64,000 nt of DNA. Origin: an uncultured Flavobacteriales bacterium. GTDB taxonomy: Bacteria; Bacteroidota; Bacteroidia; Flavobacteriales_E; Vicingaceae. Where the stretch lies: NCBI GenBank assembly GCA_937901255.1, contig CALCHN010000003.1, positions 9,491-73,490 of the forward strand, written 5' to 3'. The notes under the pieces were generated by a model, which had not been told where the DNA came from, searched no databases, and saw nothing but the letters and a program-made list of their open reading frames with translations. Below are positions 60,390-64,000 of this stretch, piece after piece; within the stretch, counting starts at the first letter, position 1; every line of letters begins with the position of its first letter. The position numbers and the translations under genes are program-made.

Positions 60390-62318
60390 TTACTGAGGTT
60401 CTATCCAATCGCCATGTGATTTTATAAGCTCAATAAGTTCTTCAACAGCTTCTTTTTCAGGAATATTTCTTTTTACCACATTTTTTTCTTTGTATAGCGT
60501 TATTTTTCCTACTCCCGTACCAACATATCCATAGTCTGCATCAGCCATTTCACCAGGTCCATTAACAATACAACCCATAATTCCAATTTTTACGCCTTTA
60601 AGGTGAGAAGTCACTTTTCTAATTTTTGCTGTAGTTTCTTGTAAGTCAAAAAGTGTTCTTCCGCAACTAGGGCAAGAAATGTATTCTGTTTTAGAAATCC
60701 TTGTACGAGTTGCTTGTAAAATACCAAAAGCAAGACTGTTGAGTAAGCTATCACTGCCACAATTCTCCGCAGCAATAAAAATTCCATCACCCAGCCCGTC
60801 CACCAACAAAGCTCCCATGTCGGTAGCAGCATAAAGTTGAATTTGTTCTTCGGATAAGTTGCCATAAGCACGTCCGATAATTACAGGTACATCACAATTG
60901 TTTAAGATTAATTCATTAAATAATTTTCGTTGTTCAGCCATACCGTGCAGATGATAAGTATCTATCACTAATACAGCAGTTTTATCCTTGTTTATTTTAG
61001 TAATAAACGCATTATCAAGTTGGTCAAGTGTTGCATAAATAAAGTTCAGTTTTGCATGGGTTTCAACATTGTTGAGATAGTCTTTTGCATCTATAAAAGG
61101 AAATGTGTTGAACTTATCTTTTTGAGTAATCCATGTTTTATGAAGGTAAACCAAGCCTAATGTGCCTGGCACTTCAAAATCAATGGTCTTGTTGCCCAAA
61201 AAAACATAATCGCAAGCCATGTCGCTGATGTTCCATTTATCTAAAGGAACAGAATAATTATACCCTAAAGCAAAAAATGAAGCGGGTTTTATGTTTTCTT
61301 TCAAACTAAAATCAGCCATTATTCTTGGTACATTTGAACCTCCAATATTCAATACCTCGTTGGTTTTTCTTTTATTATATTCAAAAGGATTAATAGCATA
61401 TTTTTCTATTGGAGCTATAGGTGTTTCTGTTGTTCTATTGCTGTATCTTTCTACCAAGGTTTTGGCAACAGGGATTTCATATTCAGGTTCTTCGGTAAGC
61501 GAAACACGAATGGTATCTCCTAGTCCGTCTTCTAAAAGAGTACCTATTCCTACTGCAGATTTTATTCTTCCGTCTTCACCATCACCAGCTTCGGTAACAC
61601 CCAAATGCAAAGGGTAATTCATTCCTTCCTCCATCATTTTGTTTACCAATAATCGGTAAGCCTGAACAACCACTAATGTATTGCTAGCCTTCATGGATAG
61701 CACAATATTATGATAATCTAAATCTCTGCAAATGCGTAAAAATTCCATGGCAGATTCCACCATTCCAAGTGGGGTGTCACCATATCTGCTTAATATTCTG
61801 TCGGATAAAGAACCATGATTGGTTCCAATACGCATGGCAGTGCCGTATTCTTTACAAATTTTTACTAGGGGTTCAAAACTTTTTCTGATACGTTCTAATT
61901 CTTCATTGTAAGATTCATCTGTATAATCTAAGGTTTCAAACTTTTTTTTGTCGGCATAATTTCCCGGGTTTATTCTGACTTTCTCTACAATTTTTGCAGC
62001 GATTTCAGCGGCATTGGGTGTAAAATGAATATCAGCAACCAAAGGAGTTTCGTAGCCTCTTTTTCTCAATTCAGCTTTAATATTAGCAAGATTTTCAGCC
62101 TCTTTTTTGCTAGGAGCTGTTATTCTAACCAATTCGCAACCGGCATCTATCATTCTGATGGCTTGAGCAACAGTAGCTTCAGTATCCATAGTATCGGTAG
62201 TAGTCATCGATTGAATACGGATAGGGTTATCCCCCCCAATACCCACATTTCCAACCATTACCTCTCTGGTTTTAAATCTTTTACATGATATTAGGTCTGT
62301 GCAATAAATGTTGTTCAT
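60390..62318 (-). CDS. ispG: 4-hydroxy-3-methylbut-2-enyl diphosphate synthase, long form
   Basis: A 642-residue enzyme of the MEP isoprenoid pathway, converting MEcPP to HMBPP. N-terminal TIM barrel: IRIQSMTTTDTMDTEATVAQ, VRINPGNYADKK, RIGTNHGSLSDRILSRYGDTP, LHLGVTEAGDGEDGRIKSA. A 250-residue insertion domain (about 300-540) characteristic of Bacteroidetes and Chlamydiae follows. The Fe-S domain at the end has SCPSCGRTLFDLQ (two Cys) and GCIVNGPGEMADADYGYVG (third Cys). Together with the polyprenyl synthase at 52.4 kb it feeds isoprenoid synthesis. Confidence 0.97.
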   Translation of the reverse strand: MNNIYCTDLISCKRFKTREVMVGNVGIGGDNPIRIQSMTTTDTMDTEATVAQAIRMIDAGCELVRITAPSKKEAENLANIKAELRKRGYETPLVADIHFTPNAAEIAAKIVEKVRINPGNYADKKKFETLDYTDESYNEELERIRKSFEPLVKICKEYGTAMRIGTNHGSLSDRILSRYGDTPLGMVESAMEFLRICRDLDYHNIVLSMKASNTLVVVQAYRLLVNKMMEEGMNYPLHLGVTEAGDGEDGRIKSAVGIGTLLEDGLGDTIRVSLTEEPEYEIPVAKTLVERYSNRTTETPIAPIEKYAINPFEYNKRKTNEVLNIGGSNVPRIMADFSLKENIKPASFFALGYNYSVPLDKWNISDMACDYVFLGNKTIDFEVPGTLGLVYLHKTWITQKDKFNTFPFIDAKDYLNNVETHAKLNFIYATLDQLDNAFITKINKDKTAVLVIDTYHLHGMAEQRKLFNELILNNCDVPVIIGRAYGNLSEEQIQLYAATDMGALLVDGLGDGIFIAAENCGSDSLLNSLAFGILQATRTRISKTEYISCPSCGRTLFDLQETTAKIRKVTSHLKGVKIGIMGCIVNGPGEMADADYGYVGTGVGKITLYKEKNVVKRNIPEKEAVEELIELIKSHGDWIEPQ

Positions 62319-62413
62319 AATAATGAAAAGCTAAATTTTTAACAAAAGTAAGACTAAAAAACACGTCAATTCAAATCAAACTAAAGTTATGTAAAAAATC
62401 AAAAACACAAGAA

Positions 62414-62455
62414 CTACCGTTTATAAACTAAAACCTACCGTTTATATATTAAAAC
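62414..62455 (+). promoter_or_regulatory. Tandem LytTR-type regulator binding site
   Basis: Two 21-bp direct repeats adjoin: CTACCGTTTATAAACTAAAAC (in parts CTACCGTTTATAAACT and AAAAC) at 62414-62434 and CTACCGTTTATATATTAAAAC-type at 62435-62455. Each holds ACCGTTTAT (62416-62424 and 62437-62445), a perfect fit to the LytTR half-site [TA][AC][CA]GTTN[AG][TG], with a 12-bp spacer, which is the reported spacing for AlgR/AgrA/LytR proteins. It lies 78 bp before the start of the secreted-protein gene at 62533. No LytTR regulator gene is in the window. Confidence 0.6.
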
Positions 62456-62532
62456 CGACACAACCTATATTTCTAGTAGTAAAATTAGAGCGTTGCACGT
62501 AATATTACATTGCGAAATAAAAAACTTTAGTT

Positions 62533-64000
62533 ATGAAAACTGCATCTAATATCTCAACCACTATCGGAAATACCAAAAAAAATAATATTTCTGAGCTATT
62601 AAAAACTTCTAAAAAATTAGAAATTATTAAATACATTATATTGTTATTTTTAATGATTTTAGGTTTGGGAATAATTTCCTTATCCGCTCGTAACGTACCT
62701 ACATCAGGGGGCGTTAACAAAGGAGGAGGTAATGGGCCAGTAAGTTCAGCGAATTGCGCACCAGCCACATCAATAGCAACATTAGAGTTAAACAATGTAA
62801 GAGCGAGAGTAGAAGGCACAGGAGGGAGTATGTGGTTAGATAGAGCTAACACTTTAGCGATGTACAATATTCCCAAACAAAAGACGGCAGATGATCCTAG
62901 ATATACTTCAATATTTGCTGGTTCGTTATGGATGGGGGGAAGAGATGTAAACGGGCAGTTAAAGATAGCATCGGTTGATTTTAGAAATCAAGGTAATGAT
63001 TTTTGGCCAGGGCCGTTGAACACATCAACAGCAGAGATAGACCCAGCAACATGTCAAAAATTTGATGAACATTTTGGTATATCAAGGTCAATGGTAGATA
63101 GGTTTGTAGCGTGGTATCAAGCAGGGCAGGATGATATTATAAATGGGACCACCACCCAGATAGACAATTTTCCAGGGTATCAAATACCAGAGGTAATATT
63201 AAACTGGCCAGCCCACGGAGATCCAGGTTCGGGTCAAGATTGGCATTTAGCCCCTTTTTATGACAGAGATGGGGATGATTTTTACGATCCAAGTCAGGGA
63301 GACTATCCAAAATATGATTTAATAGGCGATATAGACTGTAGAACAACAAGAGATATCAGGTTATTTGGAGATACCACGATATGGTTTGTGTTTAATGATA
63401 AAGGAAACGTACACTCAGAATCAGGAGGACCATCAATAGGGATGGAGATAAGAGGTCAAGCGTTTGCCTTTGCTACTAATGATGAGGTAAACAATATGAC
63501 TTTTTACAATTATGAAATGATAAACCGATCTACTTTTACTTTAACTGAGACCTTTTTTGGGCAGTGGGTGGATGCTGATTTGGGGTATAGTGATGATGAT
63601 TATGTAGGTTGTGATGCAGAAAGAGGTTTGGGGTATTGTTATAATGGAGATGCTTTTGATGAAGACGGTAATAATACATTAGGATATGGAGCAACACCAC
63701 CAGCGGTAGGCGTAGATTTTTTTGAAGGACCTTATATGGATAACGATGGGATAGACAACCCATTAACAGAAGTAGTACAAGATGCGATAGATTCATTAGG
63801 GATACCATATGGTGGGTTAGGATTAGGTTATGGAGATGGAGTAGTAGATAATGAGCGATATGGGATGCGTAAATTCATTTATTACAATAGAGGGTCGGGA
63901 CAATTTCCAGGAGATGGAGACCCAGTAAACGCATTGCAACGATATAACTATTTAAAAGGGATATGGAGAGATGGAGCACAAATGGTATGGGGAGGAAATG
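62533..64000 (+). CDS. Large secreted protein, N-terminal 489 residues (runs off window)
   Basis: An open frame from ATG 62533 to the window end. The N-terminus has an unusual 32-residue polar extension before a single hydrophobic segment (about 33-50, YIILLFLMILGLGIISLSA). Then: NCAPATSIATLELNNVRARVEG, MWLDRANTLAMYNIPK, SIFAGSLWMGGRDVNGQLKI, VDFRNQGNDFWPGPL, FYDRDGDDFYDPSQGDYP, and DIRLFGDTTIWFVFNDKGN. These phrases belong to a family of very large Bacteroidetes extracellular proteins, usually over 1000 residues and ending in a T9SS sorting domain, which would lie beyond 64000. Asp-rich loops suggest calcium binding. No catalytic function is known to me. A tandem LytTR-type operator precedes the gene. 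Confidence 0.85.
   Translation, partial: MKTASNISTTIGNTKKNNISELLKTSKKLEIIKYIILLFLMILGLGIISLSARNVPTSGGVNKGGGNGPVSSANCAPATSIATLELNNVRARVEGTGGSMWLDRANTLAMYNIPKQKTADDPRYTSIFAGSLWMGGRDVNGQLKIASVDFRNQGNDFWPGPLNTSTAEIDPATCQKFDEHFGISRSMVDRFVAWYQAGQDDIINGTTTQIDNFPGYQIPEVILNWPAHGDPGSGQDWHLAPFYDRDGDDFYDPSQGDYPKYDLIGDIDCRTTRDIRLFGDTTIWFVFNDKGNVHSESGGPSIGMEIRGQAFAFATNDEVNNMTFYNYEMINRSTFTLTETFFGQWVDADLGYSDDDYVGCDAERGLGYCYNGDAFDEDGNNTLGYGATPPAVGVDFFEGPYMDNDGIDNPLTEVVQDAIDSLGIPYGGLGLGYGDGVVDNERYGMRKFIYYNRGSGQFPGDGDPVNALQRYNYLKGIWRDGAQMVWGGN

Noticed and set aside
62025..62288. Plus-strand frames inside ispG (also 61291-61617)
   Set aside because: Antisense to strongly conserved IspG motifs with no independent support.

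Overview
The window is a low-GC, gene-dense chromosomal segment from a member of the Bacteroidota, most likely a Flavobacteriales-like lineage. The evidence is mutually consistent: many secreted proteins with type IX secretion (T9SS) sorting domains of type A and type B, a PorP/SprF-family protein next to an OmpA/PD40 protein, an IspG of the long (642 aa) Bacteroidetes form, an atpD-atpC pair apart from the other ATP synthase genes, an RprXY-like two-component pair, promoters resembling TTG-N(17-23)-TAnnTTTG, and many intergenic palindromic repeats. I see no transposase, integrase, rRNA, tRNA or CRISPR array.

Layout. 1-2.2 kb (minus): a LuxE-like acyl-protein synthetase, an M28 metallopeptidase and the start of an SLC13-type permease, diverging from a small lipoprotein gene. 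2.7-4.2 kb: repeat-rich DNA around a Cys-rich lipoprotein gene. 4.2-17.9 kb (minus): a likely operon transcribed as two fibre-like proteins, a type-B sorting-domain protein, a PorP/SprF protein, a PorE-like OmpA protein, and a sensor fusing a beta-propeller, an adenylyl cyclase and an HD domain. 18.1-25.3 kb (minus): SpoIIE phosphatase/TPR/YfiR operon, two small basic paralogues, ferritin and the RprXY-like pair. 25.5-32.3 kb: atpDC, ribF, LRR protein, UbiA-like protein, biotin carboxylase. 32.6-44.1 kb: small membrane proteins, a decayed delta-60 fragment, ftsX, an unusual leuS, and three type-A T9SS cargo genes. 44.2-54.3 kb: a conserved protein of unknown function, a peptide-type ABC solute-binding lipoprotein, an MMPL/RND exporter, rfbA, an epimerase, polyprenyl synthase and a DUF4349 lipoprotein. 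54.6-64 kb: an LRR T9SS protein, ABC-F, DUF983, a hydrolase, YitT, ispG, and the start of a large secreted protein preceded by two perfect LytTR-type operator half-sites.

The most notable points are these. (1) Short palindromic repeats have entered coding DNA: leuS carries three separate in-frame copies of a CCCTTCGGGGG element that is also intergenic nearby, and the C-termini of the UbiA-like protein and the MMPL exporter are written by repeats. (2) A tandem LytTR-consensus operator lies in front of a giant secreted protein. (3) The 4.2-17.9 kb operon joins surface fibres, a type-B T9SS module and a cyclic-nucleotide sensor. (4) A second dispersed element family, built on GAGCTAAGTTTTGTG and TTACTTAGGTCGAGTAAA, has one copy that appears to carry a small membrane-protein gene and others beside a truncated reading frame.
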